64,000 nt of DNA from an uncultured Planctomyces sp. (GTDB lineage Bacteria; Planctomycetota; Planctomycetia; Planctomycetales; Planctomycetaceae). Under the pieces are notes generated by a model. It was not told where the DNA came from, did not search any database, and worked only from the letters and a program-made list of their open reading frames with translations. Below, piece by piece: positions 9,436-18,841 of this stretch (positions within the stretch are counted from its first letter, which is position 1; every line of letters begins with the position of its first letter). Both the position numbers and the translations under genes were made by a program. Where the stretch lies: positions 1 through 64,000 of the forward strand of contig CALGTK010000376.1 of NCBI GenBank assembly GCA_937904325.1, read 5' to 3'.

Positions 9436-10608
9436 TCAAACTCTTACGATCGTCCCGTCATCTTCGAGGCAGGTTTTATTTCTCCCGGCAGACTTTGCGG
9501 CGTAGAGAGCTTCGTCGGCTCTCGCGAGTACTCTTGAAACGGTGTCACCCGGCAAGACTTCCGCGACGCCAGCGCTAACTGTGACGCTTAGTCTCTGGCA
9601 ATCGGTGGTTAATCCGGCGTGTTCAATCTTTTCTCGCTGCCGATCGATGGTAAACTTCGCTTTGTGACCGGCCATGCGTGGCAGCAGAATAACAAACTCT
9701 TCACCACCATATCGCGCCACGTGGTCAGTCCAACGTTGTGTTCCTCGCAAAACATCGGCGACGAATCCAAGAACCTTGTCACCGACAGCATGACCATGCT
9801 CGTCATTAAACGACTTGAAATGGTCGATATCCAGTAAAGCAACGACATACGACGAGTTGCCCCGCTCGAATAGCGAATGCAGTTCCTCGATCTTTTCGTC
9901 AAAGGCTCGACGATTGGGTAACGCGGTTAAAACGTCGACACGGGCTTCTTCCTGGGCCTGCTCAAGCTGCTCTGACTGCTGAGCAACCGCCTTACGCGTT
10001 TGATCAAGCTCAACCTGCAGACGTTTGTTGTGATCCTGCAAGTCTCGAATGCACTCGCGCAACGGCGAGATCGCTGACTCAAACTCCTCTCGGTCTTCAA
10101 ATCTTGCCAACACGACATCCAGGTCACTCGTTCTTCGACGGTAGCCCGCCACACTCTCCATGAACTTCTTTAGAGTTCCACCACGCGTCTTCGAATGAAG
10201 TTTAAGCTGTGAACATCGATCATCGAGAAACTGCTGAAACTCAATATTCTCGTCGCGAGTTGCCTTTGCCTCGTCACAGATTCGATCTCGATCCGACGAG
10301 TCGATTTGCTCGTTCAATCGGAGAGTCGCGTCAGAGTGCGTATCAATTCCCTGCCTGATCTCAGCGAGAATTCTGTCACATGCCAACGCCGTATTTGCAG
10401 CTTGTTCATTTCGGATACTCAATGCACCGTCAGAATCCAGCCGACCTGCCCATCGTCCTCGCGCGGTCATATATCCAATGACAAAAACCGCCAGGAGACA
10501 GCTCCCCAGGCCGACGAATCGATTCACCAAATCGTGCAAGCTGAAGCTACTCTCCACCGCCAACACCGGTCGCCCGGCGCTCTTGATGAAGTCCCAGAAG
10601 TCAGGCAC
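9436..10608 (-). CDS. Diguanylate cyclase (membrane anchor, coiled coil, GGDEF)
   Basis: A 390-residue cyclic-di-GMP synthase. One transmembrane segment lies at about 30-50, a long helical region with coiled-coil character at about 65-220, and the GGDEF domain at about 225-380. The active site reads RYGGEEF (GGEEF at 301-305) with the metal-binding LLDIDHFKSFND upstream. An RxxD inhibitory site (R292-W-T-D295) sits exactly five residues before GGEEF, so feedback inhibition by the product is expected. All catalytic landmarks are intact. A decayed end of a second GGDEF gene lies immediately upstream in the same orientation, which suggests an old tandem duplication. Confidence 0.95.
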   Translation of the reverse strand: MPDFWDFIKSAGRPVLAVESSFSLHDLVNRFVGLGSCLLAVFVIGYMTARGRWAGRLDSDGALSIRNEQAANTALACDRILAEIRQGIDTHSDATLRLNEQIDSSDRDRICDEAKATRDENIEFQQFLDDRCSQLKLHSKTRGGTLKKFMESVAGYRRRTSDLDVVLARFEDREEFESAISPLRECIRDLQDHNKRLQVELDQTRKAVAQQSEQLEQAQEEARVDVLTALPNRRAFDEKIEELHSLFERGNSSYVVALLDIDHFKSFNDEHGHAVGDKVLGFVADVLRGTQRWTDHVARYGGEEFVILLPRMAGHKAKFTIDRQREKIEHAGLTTDCQRLSVTVSAGVAEVLPGDTVSRVLARADEALYAAKSAGRNKTCLEDDGTIVRV

Positions 10609-10748
10609 GGTATCCCTTGTTCAATTCGGTTCTGGATTGCGTGAATCAAGTGACGCTTTGTTCCACTTTAGCTCACACCGCACAACCAGTACTGCGTGGA
10701 GTGATCGATACAGGGAGATCCCTCCCATCCGTTGTACGGATCGCTCCG

Positions 10749-11025
10749 TCACGACAACAAGAGCTGGCAGAATCCGACCTGTGCCTCTTCTTTCCGTAGT
10801 CTGCGGTTGTCGACTCCGACGAATTTCCGGCTATCGTCGAAATGCGTTCGATCTCGCCCGGCTTCATCCGTGTGGAGTGCCAGGTTAGCGTGTTCCAGCA
10901 AAGATCCGATCGGCTCTTTCAGCTGAACTTCTGCCACGCCTGCGCTGACGGTAATTCGGAGTTCTTTGCAACTGGCTCGTAGTGCCGATTTACCAATTCT
11001 GCCTCATTGCGAACCCCAGCTTACG
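10749..11025 (-). pseudogene. Decayed C-terminal end of a second GGDEF protein
   Basis: The minus-strand frame over this region reads a GGDEF-domain end: IGKSALRASCKELRITVSAG, then VAE, a LEHANLALHT helix and AGRDRTHF. The last 70 residues of the intact cyclase at 9436-10608 have the same layout (TVSAGVAE, ARADEALYAAKSAGRNKT). The catalytic GG(D/E)EF part is missing, and a TGA interrupts the frame just upstream of the IGKSAL stretch. No start codon or complete domain remains, so I call it a remnant of a tandem copy. Confidence 0.75.
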
Positions 11026-11165
11026 ACTCAAGCAGCACCCTTCGAGTCTTCCTAAAGCCACTCGGAACCATCACCGCTTTCCTGGAAGCGTGCTGCGGGT
11101 CCGTTTGAATGTCACAAGAACTGAAGATTCTTTGAGTACTACTGCCCAATCGCGAAACCACGAAG

Positions 11166-11310
11166 TTAGTACAACTCGTAATTGCCAGTGAAAGGCGGCG
11201 TCTGAGTCGGCAGTTTCACGATGATGGTATCGTGCTTTGACATCAGTTCCGACTTGGCTTGTGTTCCTCGAACACTCTCACCGACTTGAATGTCAGGGTC
11301 GTCATCAAAC
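11166..11310 (-). pseudogene. C-terminal fragment of an unidentified gene
   Basis: A minus-strand frame with coding-like composition runs from about 11310 to a TAA at 11166-11168. It contains DPDIQVGESVRGTQ, KHDTIIVKLP and ends TGNYELY. No ATG, GTG or TTG start exists in this frame before an upstream stop. A different frame just upstream (11310-11365) also reads like protein (LKKLRIGPALYVRILTVRL), which suggests a frameshifted gene. I do not recognise the family. The rest of 10609-11495 outside this and the GGDEF remnant shows nothing I can name. Confidence 0.35.
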
Positions 11311-11495
11311 GAACGGTCAAGATACGAACGTAGAGTGCGGGTCCGATGCGAAGCTTTTTCAACTTACTTCGTTACTGGAATTTCGGCGATATTTTCTGGT
11401 TGTAGCTGACAGCCTGGAAAACCGCGCACACGCTGAGGAATACAGTTTTCTGGCCAGTTTTCCGTTGCGTTGCATAAACGGTACCGGCCGACTTC

Positions 11496-13217
11496 CTATT
11501 CAACCAATGAGAACTCGCTCCGAAGCCTTTTAATCATGCTTTGAATCGTTGATCCGGAATAGAGACAAAAGGAAAATTCGCGACTCATGAGAGTCTGATT
11601 TGCGGCGAGGCTTTGTTCGACGTGGGTGAGTTCTTCCCGGATGAGTCGTTGTTGGTCCTCAGTTTGTTTCGCAAGTTCGCGGTTGATCTCGGGGAAGCGG
11701 CGATATCTTTTGTGGCCGCGTAAAGAAGTTTCGAAAGTTGGATCTGTCAACCGAGCAGAATGTTGCTCGGCAATTAACGATGCTTTTTCAACGACGAGTG
11801 CTTGAACATCGGCAGATGGATCCGGGCCGAGGTGACGCTGCGGGTTTTGCTGCAGCTCACGGAGCATTTGGGAAAGCCACGAAACGTCGGGCGTCGTCAC
11901 TGAGTGCGGCTCGCCAATCGACAACCACTCAGTCGCCGACAGCGTTAAGTACTCGGGCAAGGCGACGCCGAAGAATCGTGACACGATGCGATCAGTCATA
12001 GCGTCGTATTTTGCCCCGCCAATTCCGTGAATGAAGAGGTCGCAGAGACATAGTCGAGAGAACAAAGTTGTCGTTAGCGCTCGGGTTCGAATTCTTAGCC
12101 CAGCTTCAGACAAACGCTGTAACACAGCCGTGGCTTCGTCGGCGGTTACATCTGAACTAAGCATCACAGAGTGGACGATCGCTGAAGGCTGAGGAGCTGT
12201 GGCCAGTTCCAGGGTCTCGCCATCCCGTCGTACAAAGAGTCGGCCGCGCCTTGGAGTGTCTGCCCGCCAAATCCAGAAAGGCGTTTCGCACCAGTCGTCT
12301 TGAAGTTCAAGCTGCGGGACCGGGTGCGAAGAGCTGCGGATTCGATTGACGCGGCGATATTCGCTGAGCACCTGATTGTAGACTCGACGGAATTCCTCAG
12401 CGTGCACAAGAATGTGAGCGGCGAAGGACCGGAACGTTTCTGTTTCACAGAGCCGGCTGATCGGCAGCTCAAGATTTCCGAGGCCCCATTCGTACTCAAG
12501 CGATGCTCGTCCAGCGGTCAGGCATTCAACCAGCGCAGCACTTTTAGAATCGGTTGAACGTTCTGCGGCTGTGGCCATGACCTTCGGCCAGAACTCAGCA
12601 ACCACCGGCTCGATGTTCCATTTAGCCATTGCCGCAGAAACTCGGTCGGCGAAAGCTCCCAGTAAACGTGTGTCAGAAACACAAGCTTCTTCCCAGGGAA
12701 GTGGTGGCCGAGCGGTATCGAAGTCGATCGTGGATATGCCAGGGTTTTCACGGTCTCCCACTGGAATTCGAACCTGCGTGCTTGCCAACAAGTCGTTGTC
12801 AACGACCAGGTTCAGCCCGACACCATTGGCCTGGGATGCTAACTGTGACGTCGCAACGTTTTTGGCGAAGACCCCGGGATGAAACAGCTCAGGCTGATGC
12901 CCTGTCATAATCAGCGGAGCGGCTACTTGAACGTCGACCGTCCGACCGAGCAACTCTGACGTCCACTGCGAAGCGGCGGTGAGTACTTCACTTCGAGCGG
13001 CCGCTCGGAATTCGCTCAAACCGACGTTCAGGATCTGGCAATCCGCCGATCCTGCAAATTCCTGCTGGTCACAAAGCTGGTCAACGTGCCGAACAATTGA
13101 TGAGGGCTCGGGATGAATGAGGAACGTGCCACTCTCACGTGGGACGCGGAGTCGAGTACGTTCCCAGGCTGGTTCTTCGCGACCGTTCATCGTGGCTGAG
13201 CGTTCCAGAAGTTCCAT
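11496..13217 (-). CDS. Uncharacterised 573-residue protein, distant resemblance to BshC
   Basis: A long, well-formed cytoplasmic protein. Near residue 100 it has IMTGHQPELFHPGVFAKN followed by VGLNLVVDNDLL. This resembles the nucleotide-fold start of BshC, the cysteine-adding enzyme of bacillithiol synthesis, which has TGQQAGLFTGP at the equivalent place. The last 120 residues are rich in charged helices with coiled-coil character, also as in BshC. Typical BshC residues later in the protein are not obvious, so catalytic equivalence is doubtful. No bshA or bshB is visible nearby. An ATG near residue 10 is an alternative start. The gene lies 74 bases upstream of a GT2 gene on the same strand's far side; function remains open. 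Confidence 0.55.
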   Translation of the reverse strand: MELLERSATMNGREEPAWERTRLRVPRESGTFLIHPEPSSIVRHVDQLCDQQEFAGSADCQILNVGLSEFRAAARSEVLTAASQWTSELLGRTVDVQVAAPLIMTGHQPELFHPGVFAKNVATSQLASQANGVGLNLVVDNDLLASTQVRIPVGDRENPGISTIDFDTARPPLPWEEACVSDTRLLGAFADRVSAAMAKWNIEPVVAEFWPKVMATAAERSTDSKSAALVECLTAGRASLEYEWGLGNLELPISRLCETETFRSFAAHILVHAEEFRRVYNQVLSEYRRVNRIRSSSHPVPQLELQDDWCETPFWIWRADTPRRGRLFVRRDGETLELATAPQPSAIVHSVMLSSDVTADEATAVLQRLSEAGLRIRTRALTTTLFSRLCLCDLFIHGIGGAKYDAMTDRIVSRFFGVALPEYLTLSATEWLSIGEPHSVTTPDVSWLSQMLRELQQNPQRHLGPDPSADVQALVVEKASLIAEQHSARLTDPTFETSLRGHKRYRRFPEINRELAKQTEDQQRLIREELTHVEQSLAANQTLMSREFSFCLYSGSTIQSMIKRLRSEFSLVE

Positions 13218-13291
13218 CGTTCGGTCGAAGAATTAAGAGAGCGGAATTTAACAGAGCATCTTACGTCCGAAGGAACGTTCGCGATGTTGCC

Positions 13292-14047
13292 TTAATCACA
13301 AAGAGTCGGTCTGGAAAGTGTCGTGAATTTTTCACCAGCTGGTGCATTGAGTTCCCGATCCATCACTTCGTGGTAATAACGCAGCCGTCGTTCGGTATCG
13401 TCAAGTGAACCGCCGAACGAACGTTCTTCGTCCAGGTAGATCAGCGGGACGGGGAACTCGGTAATCCTCATGCCCAGCCGCACTGCCTGAACCCAAAACT
13501 GCAGCGGCATCCCGTAGCCGAGTTCCGTAATCTTCAGATTTTCCAGAGCATTCGTGCGGTACGCTTTGAAACCGCAAAACGTATCGGTCAGCTTCAGGTT
13601 GAGCTTTTCGTTGAGGAAACGAGTCACTTCGACGTTTACTCGGCGCCGATCTTCAGGCGGCGGATTGTCTCCAACGAACGATTTCAGGTACCGGCTGCCG
13701 GAAACGATATCGACCGGCTCGCCATGTTCGGGATAGACGGCGGACGCCAATTCGGGAATGAGACTCGGCTCGTGCTGACCGTCACAATCGACCGTCACGA
13801 CGACGTCGTAATTGTTCCGGACTGCGTAGCAGAAGGCGGTCTTCAGGGCGGCTCCGTAACCCTGATTGTTGCCGTGGGTGACAACTCGAATGCCGGGAAC
13901 GCTCAAGAGGACGTCGTCGGTTCCGTCACTCGATCCGTCATTAACAACAAGAATGTCATCTGCAAACTTCTGCACCTCAAGCAGCACTTGAGCTACATGA
14001 GGCGCTTCGTTGTAAACAGGCAATGCAGTGAGCACTCGCGGTTTCAC
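13292..14047 (-). CDS. Family 2 glycosyltransferase
   Basis: A 251-residue GT2 enzyme of the dolichol-phosphate-mannose-synthase-like type, transferring a sugar from a nucleotide donor. The GT-A fold landmarks are clear: LPVYNEA near the N-terminus, the donor-binding VVNDGSSDGT, GYGAALKTAF, and the DxD-type TVDCDGQH. GSRYLK and LTDTFCGFKAYR follow at the acceptor side. No C-terminal membrane segments are present, so it is a soluble or peripheral enzyme. The stop overlaps no other gene, and the PLP-enzyme gene ends 54 bases upstream in the same direction. The acceptor is unknown; a polyprenyl phosphate is the usual one for this subgroup. Confidence 0.92.
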   Translation of the reverse strand: MKPRVLTALPVYNEAPHVAQVLLEVQKFADDILVVNDGSSDGTDDVLLSVPGIRVVTHGNNQGYGAALKTAFCYAVRNNYDVVVTVDCDGQHEPSLIPELASAVYPEHGEPVDIVSGSRYLKSFVGDNPPPEDRRRVNVEVTRFLNEKLNLKLTDTFCGFKAYRTNALENLKITELGYGMPLQFWVQAVRLGMRITEFPVPLIYLDEERSFGGSLDDTERRLRYYHEVMDRELNAPAGEKFTTLSRPTLCD

Positions 14048-14101
14048 AATGACGGTCCTTTTTAATTAAAGAAGCAGGCTGACTTTCAGACAAGCGTCGA
14101 C

Positions 14102-15283
14102 TCAGCCAATTGTATCCAGAGCGTGCTTCATGTCAGCGACGATGTCGTCCGGGCTTTCGATTCCGACCGAGATGCGGATCGTCTTTTCGGTAATACCCGC
14201 CTCACGACGCGCTTCCAGCGACATTGACGCGTGACTCATCGATTCCGGGTATTCGAACAGCGATTCAACTCCGCCGAGCGATTCGGCCAGTGAATACAGC
14301 TTCGCTGCTTCGAAGATATGTTCGACAGCCGGACGTCCACCCTTTACGTCGAAGCTCATCATCGCACCGAATCCGCTTTGTTGTTTCTTTGCGAGTTTGT
14401 GCTGGGGATGAGAAGGGAGTCCCGGAAAGTAAACGTGTTCGACAGCGTCGTGAGCGTCCAGCATTTCAGCCAGAGCCATCGCGCCTCGCTGGTGAGCCTC
14501 CATCCGCGGGCCGAGCGTTTTGATTCCTCGCAAAACCAACCAGGCGTCAAACGGCGAGCAAGCAAGCCCGAGAGCATTCACGGTAAAGGCAACGCGTTCA
14601 GCATGTTCCTTCGATTTGGAAACTACGCAGCCGCCGACAACGTCAGAGTGACCATTCAGGTATTTCGTCGTTGAGTGAACAACTATGTCGACGCCCAGCT
14701 CCAGCGGTCGTTGAAGGTATGGCGAGAGGAACGTGTTATCGGCCACGGTGATTGCGCCGGCCCCTTTGGCGACGCCGACTACGGCCTCAATATCGACAAG
14801 ATTCAGCAGCGGATTGCTGGGTGTTTCAATCCAGATGCATTTTGTGTTCGGCTTGACGGCCGCCTGCACGTTGGCCGCGTCGCTCATCTTCACAAAGGTG
14901 AATTCCATACCCATCTTTGTAAAAACGTCGGCAAAGAGACGATAAGTCCCACCGTAAATGTCATCGCCAGCGATGATGTGTTCACCAGGCTGGAAGAGGT
15001 GCAGCACGGTCGTGATGGCCGACATGCCGGTGCTGGTCGCGCGGCATTCGACCCCGCCTTCAAGGGCGGCGATGTTTTCTTCGAGACCCGTGCGCGTCGG
15101 ATTGCCACTGCGCGTATAGTCGTACCCTTTTGTAGTGTCGAGATCGTCCCAATAAAACGTCGAACTCGGATAAATCGGCGTGATCACGCTGTTATAAGAA
15201 GAGTCCTTATTCACGCCGGTATGAACACACCGAGTCTCAAAGGAATGCTGTTCGTTGTCGCTCGAATCCATACTGCTTCTCAT
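14102..15283 (-). CDS. Cystathionine gamma-synthase/lyase-type PLP enzyme
   Basis: A 393-residue member of the Cys/Met metabolism PLP family, which forms or splits cystathionine or related thioethers. Landmarks are TPIYPSSTF, the YTRSGNPTR motif (about 56-64), ATSTGMSAI, the cofactor aspartate in VADNTF, and the PLP lysine in HSTTKYLNGHSD (Lys207). The N-terminus HSFETRCVHTG fits this family. Methionine 5 is an alternative start, giving 389 residues. Sequence alone does not separate gamma-synthase (metB-like), gamma-lyase and O-acetylhomoserine enzymes. It is divergent from the acetolactate synthase gene, so two amino-acid biosynthesis genes share one promoter region. Confidence 0.9.
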   Translation of the reverse strand: MRSSMDSSDNEQHSFETRCVHTGVNKDSSYNSVITPIYPSSTFYWDDLDTTKGYDYTRSGNPTRTGLEENIAALEGGVECRATSTGMSAITTVLHLFQPGEHIIAGDDIYGGTYRLFADVFTKMGMEFTFVKMSDAANVQAAVKPNTKCIWIETPSNPLLNLVDIEAVVGVAKGAGAITVADNTFLSPYLQRPLELGVDIVVHSTTKYLNGHSDVVGGCVVSKSKEHAERVAFTVNALGLACSPFDAWLVLRGIKTLGPRMEAHQRGAMALAEMLDAHDAVEHVYFPGLPSHPQHKLAKKQQSGFGAMMSFDVKGGRPAVEHIFEAAKLYSLAESLGGVESLFEYPESMSHASMSLEARREAGITEKTIRISVGIESPDDIVADMKHALDTIG

Positions 15284-15744
15284 GCTTTGGATGCGGATGG
15301 TTGGTCAGAAGGCGGAACGCGGAAGATGCTGGCTCGTGGAATCGGACTCGGCGCAGGCAGCCGAATCGATAGTCTACGGTCGCCAACTCGCCGCCACAAC
15401 AAGCGACAATTCGTCAGACGACCGCGAACCTGCAGTCACCCAGGACAATCGATACAGTGCTTCAGGTTCGCCACGATCCGGAATTCACGGTCGAGTCGGA
15501 ACGTTGTGAAGTCGCCGTAACTTAGCCAGCTTGCAACTTGAACTTGATCGCGTGGTCCGCCTGAACCACAAAATCGACATAACCCAACCGACCTTACACC
15601 GTGTCGGTCGTTTGTCGTACCGATATCGCCTCCGCGGAGGTGTCAATCCAGCCCCCCGAAACCGAAATCAACACTCGCGACCGTCTGAGAGTCGCGGTAC
15701 AATTGTTGATTCGTTCTCACTCCGTTTATTCAGGAAACAGCACA
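15284..15744. other. Divergent intergenic region upstream of acetolactate synthase
   Basis: About 460 bases between the PLP-enzyme and ilvB starts. The frame of ilvB stays open back to 15601, but the extra residues do not resemble the family. I saw no leader-peptide run of branched-chain codons, no attenuator hairpin and no RNA gene. Confidence 0.4.
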
Positions 15745-17562
15745 GTGTCGACCGCCCAGCAGAGTTCAACCAGTACCAAAACGATCACCGGAGCCGATAT
15801 TTTAATTGGGGCTCTGGTTCGAAACGGCGGCGACACCATCTTTGCCTATCCAGGCGGAGCGAGCATGCCTCTGCATCAGGCTCTGACTCGCCGGAAAGAT
15901 CAAATCAGGACAATTCTACCACGACATGAACAGGGCGGCGGGTTCGCAGCTCAGGGATACTCGCGAACGACGGACAACGTCGGCCTCTGCATGGCGACGA
16001 GCGGGCCCGGAGCCACCAACCTTGTCACCACGATCGCCGATGCCAAGATGGACAGTGTTCCACTGATCGCGATCACCGGCCAGGTTCCTCAGGCTGTCAT
16101 CGGGACTGACGCCTTCCAGGAAACACCGATCGTCGAGATCTGCCGAGCGGTCACCAAGCACTACTACATGATCACGGCCGAAGATCACACAGACCCGGCT
16201 TCCGTTCGAGAAGCCCTCGAGTCGATTCCACGGATCGTGAGGGAAGCCTACTTCGTCGCCAAAAGCGGTCGTCCTGGGCCAGTCCTGATCGACTTCCCGA
16301 AGAACATCCAGCTTGCCTCGATGCCGGAAGATGAAATCGATTACGACCCGGCCATGAAATTGCCAGGCTATCGTCCGCTGCAACGGAAAGTCGCTCCAGA
16401 GCAAATCCGTCAGGCAATTGCCGCCATCCGCCGGTCCAGGAAGCCGATCCTCTACGTCGGTGGCGGCGTCATCAACGCAGACGCGGCCGAAGAATTGACA
16501 GCCTTTGCACTGAAGACAGGTATCCCAGTCACAACAACCGTGATGGGTATCGGAGCGTTTCCTGGCGATCACGAGCAGTCTCTGCACATGCTCGGAATGC
16601 ACGGCACCGTTTACGCCAACAAGGCGATTGACGAAGCCGACCTGCTACTGGCTTTGGGCGTTCGTTTCGACGACCGAGTGACCGGCAAGCTGGACGAGTT
16701 TGCTCTGCACGGCAAGATCATCCACGTCGACATCGACGCGTCGGAAATCCACAAGAATAAAGAAGCTCACATCCCGGTCGTCGCTGATGTGAAGGACTTC
16801 CTCGTCGCTCTGAACACTGCTCTTTCCCAAGACGACTGCCCGCAGATCGACGAATGGCGCACTCAGTGTTCTGACTGGAAAGAAAAGTTCCCGCTCAAAC
16901 ACACACAGTCCGACGAATTCATCTACCCGCAGGAAGCCATCCAGGAATTGTGGCGGCAGACAAAAGACCTCGACACTTACGTCGCGGTCGGAGTCGGTCA
17001 GCATCAGATGTGGGCGGCTCAGTACTACAAATTCAGCAAACCGAAACGATGGCTCAGCAGCTCAGGCCTGGGAACGATGGGCTTCGGTCTGCCGGCAGCA
17101 ATGGGCGTCGCGGCGGCACATCCGGATGCACTTGTCATCGACATCGACGGCGACGGCTCCGTCATGATGAACATTCAGGAACTCGCCACGCTATTCTGCG
17201 AAAAGCTGAATGTCAAAGTCTTCCTGCTCAACAACCAGCACCTCGGCATGGTGATGCAGTGGGAAGACCGGTTCATGGAAGGCAACCGAGCCCACACTTA
17301 CCTCGGTCATATCGACGACAAGATGGCGACCGGCGACGGTGACGGAACCTTCGGTGAGACTTTTCCGAACTTCGTTAAAATGGCCGAGAGCATGGGAGTC
17401 GGCTCGCAACAGGTCAGCAAGAAAGACGAGCTGCCAGCCGCGATCGAAAAAATGATAAAATACGACGGCCCCTACCTGCTCGAAATGATCTGTCCCTACC
17501 AGGAACACGTCCTGCCGATGATTCCCGGCGGCGGAACCGTCCGCGACATCATCACTGAGTAG
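15745..17562 (+). CDS. ilvB: Acetolactate synthase, large subunit
   Basis: A 605-residue ThDP enzyme that condenses two pyruvates to acetolactate, the first shared step of valine and leucine synthesis. I chose GTG 15745 because AGGAAA lies about 8 bases upstream and the family homology starts soon after ([20 protein letters not shown]). The upstream 48 codons look non-coding. The ThDP-activating glutamate is in [17 protein letters not shown]. The middle FAD-fold region has [11 protein letters not shown]. The ThDP-Mg motif runs from [14 protein letters not shown] to [10 protein letters not shown]. No small regulatory subunit (ilvN/ilvH) follows, and a strong terminator lies right after the stop. 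Confidence 0.95.
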   Translation: MSTAQQSSTSTKTITGADILIGALVRNGGDTIFAYPGGASMPLHQALTRRKDQIRTILPRHEQGGGFAAQGYSRTTDNVGLCMATSGPGATNLVTTIADAKMDSVPLIAITGQVPQAVIGTDAFQETPIVEICRAVTKHYYMITAEDHTDPASVREALESIPRIVREAYFVAKSGRPGPVLIDFPKNIQLASMPEDEIDYDPAMKLPGYRPLQRKVAPEQIRQAIAAIRRSRKPILYVGGGVINADAAEELTAFALKTGIPVTTTVMGIGAFPGDHEQSLHMLGMHGTVYANKAIDEADLLLALGVRFDDRVTGKLDEFALHGKIIHVDIDASEIHKNKEAHIPVVADVKDFLVALNTALSQDDCPQIDEWRTQCSDWKEKFPLKHTQSDEFIYPQEAIQELWRQTKDLDTYVAVGVGQHQMWAAQYYKFSKPKRWLSSSGLGTMGFGLPAAMGVAAAHPDALVIDIDGDGSVMMNIQELATLFCEKLNVKVFLLNNQHLGMVMQWEDRFMEGNRAHTYLGHIDDKMATGDGDGTFGETFPNFVKMAESMGVGSQQVSKKDELPAAIEKMIKYDGPYLLEMICPYQEHVLPMIPGGGTVRDIITE

Positions 17563-17587
17563 CGACAAGCTCGCTCACAGATTTCTC

Positions 17588-17623
17588 AAAGGCTGCTTCG
17601 TTCCGACGAAGCAGCCTTTTTTT
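17588..17623 (+). terminator. Rho-independent terminator of ilvB
   Basis: GGCTGCTTCGT (17591-17601) pairs with ACGAAGCAGCC (17606-17616) around a 4-base loop. Flanking A and T residues extend the stem, and the hairpin is followed by seven T. It begins 25 bases after the ilvB stop. It explains why no ilvN/H follows on this transcript. Confidence 0.92.
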
Positions 17624-17862
17624 CGTGCGTGGGGCAAACTTGAGTCCATTTCTGGATTCACTCCGACAATTCCAAAACTTTCGCGTCTTCCAGTCTCCAT
17701 TCTCGCTTGAAACTCTGAGTTGTTAAGAATCCCACCGGCAGAATGTCTAGTGAGTTACAGTTCGCCCCCCCGATTGTGCCGATAGTGAGTGTTGGAAGGC
17801 GAGAAAGCCGGTCATGGCCGGAACATACCGTCAATTGATCATTCGCTAACGCCAGGTGCGAT

Positions 17863-18717
17863 ATGAAGTTCGGGCAAAAAACGGTCACTTTCGTCGCAGC
17901 TCTCGTCCTTTTGGTGATCTTCCAGAGTGCTGGCTCAGCGGCGGAACTGAAGTGGGGCAGTGATCTCAAGAAGGCAGCTATCGAGTCTCAAAAAACAGGC
18001 AAGCCAATCCTGATCACGTTCACCGCGTCGTGGTGCCATTATTGCCACAAACTGCTGGATGAAACTTTCACCGATCAGAAAGTGATCGCTCGAGTCAACG
18101 AATACTTCGTGCCCGTCGTGCTGGACGCTGATGAAAACGAACGAGCCGTCGAGTTGCTCAGCATCGAAGCCTTTCCTTCAACAGTCGTGATTTCTCCCGA
18201 GCTGAACGTGGTCGGCAGAATCAAAGGCTTCCACCCGGCGGCGCAGATGACTCAACAACTCGCACCGTTCTGCAAGAAAAAGCAGACCCAGCTGCAACAG
18301 GCCGTTGTCAAGAAAACACCCAGGAAGCCAGTGACTCAACCCATCGCCGCTCGAATGCCAGCACCTCAGGCCGCATTCTCAAGAATGTGCCTGGTGTCGA
18401 TGCTCGACGACCGAGACCTCGTCCGCGGACGCGCGAAGATTACCGAAGAGTACCGCGGAGTCAAACTGCACTTCGCCACAATAAAACATCAGCAGGCATT
18501 CAAAGCCGCACCGGCAAAGTACTGGCCACTGGCCGACGGTCACTGCCCGGTTGCTTCCGTCCGTTGCGAAAAAGTAACTCTCGGAGCCGCCTCAACCGCG
18601 GCCGTCTATCGCGGCAGAGTCGTTCTGTTCCGCTCGCTGAAGCACCGATCAACCTTCGCCGAAGACCCACGCCACTTTGCCGAAAATCTCGCTCGCCTTG
18701 AGACCGCAAATCAGTAG
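17863..18717 (+). CDS. Exported thioredoxin-fold protein with two YHS-like repeats
   Basis: A 284-residue periplasmic protein. A signal peptide covers residues 1-27. A thioredoxin-fold domain follows (about 30-145) with active site C58-H-Y-C61 in TASWCHYCHKL and the cis-Pro context EAFPSTVV. After a basic Pro/Gln-rich linker (about 140-175) come two related segments. One reads YRGVKLHFATIKHQQAF and continues to PAKYWP. The other reads YRGRVVLFRSLKHRSTF and continues to PRHFAE. Both resemble the YHS-type pattern Y-x-G plus aromatic-rich F-x(n)-P-x-x-Y/F. The protein probably reduces or isomerises disulfides; what the C-terminal repeats bind is unknown. AGGTG lies about 6 bases before the ATG. 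Confidence 0.85.
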   Translation: MKFGQKTVTFVAALVLLVIFQSAGSAAELKWGSDLKKAAIESQKTGKPILITFTASWCHYCHKLLDETFTDQKVIARVNEYFVPVVLDADENERAVELLSIEAFPSTVVISPELNVVGRIKGFHPAAQMTQQLAPFCKKKQTQLQQAVVKKTPRKPVTQPIAARMPAPQAAFSRMCLVSMLDDRDLVRGRAKITEEYRGVKLHFATIKHQQAFKAAPAKYWPLADGHCPVASVRCEKVTLGAASTAAVYRGRVVLFRSLKHRSTFAEDPRHFAENLARLETANQ

Positions 18718-18751
18718 TGTCGGGACCAGAAATCGCAGATTAAACAGAGCT

Positions 18752-18790
18752 AGAACGCAGAGGCCGGACAGGTCTCTGCGTTCTTCGTTT
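18752..18790. terminator. Hairpin terminator between convergent genes
   Basis: AGAACGCAGAG (18752-18762) pairs with CTCTGCGTTCT (18774-18784) around an 11-base loop, followed by TCGTTT. It lies 35 bases after the thioredoxin gene stop and 50 bases before the end of the convergent PQQ gene, so it could serve both. Confidence 0.75.
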
Positions 18791-18841
18791 CCTAGTTTGA
18801 AACCACGCACTGAATCCGATCTGCCGCTGCGATTAATTCGT

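Noticed and set aside
14675..15520. Open frame of 281 codons on the plus strand
   Set aside because: It is antisense to the PLP-enzyme gene, whose motifs are complete, and its sequence shows no domain.
15916..16602. Open frame of 228 codons on the minus strand
   Set aside because: Antisense to ilvB, which carries clear ThDP motifs; the frame is a by-product of codon bias.
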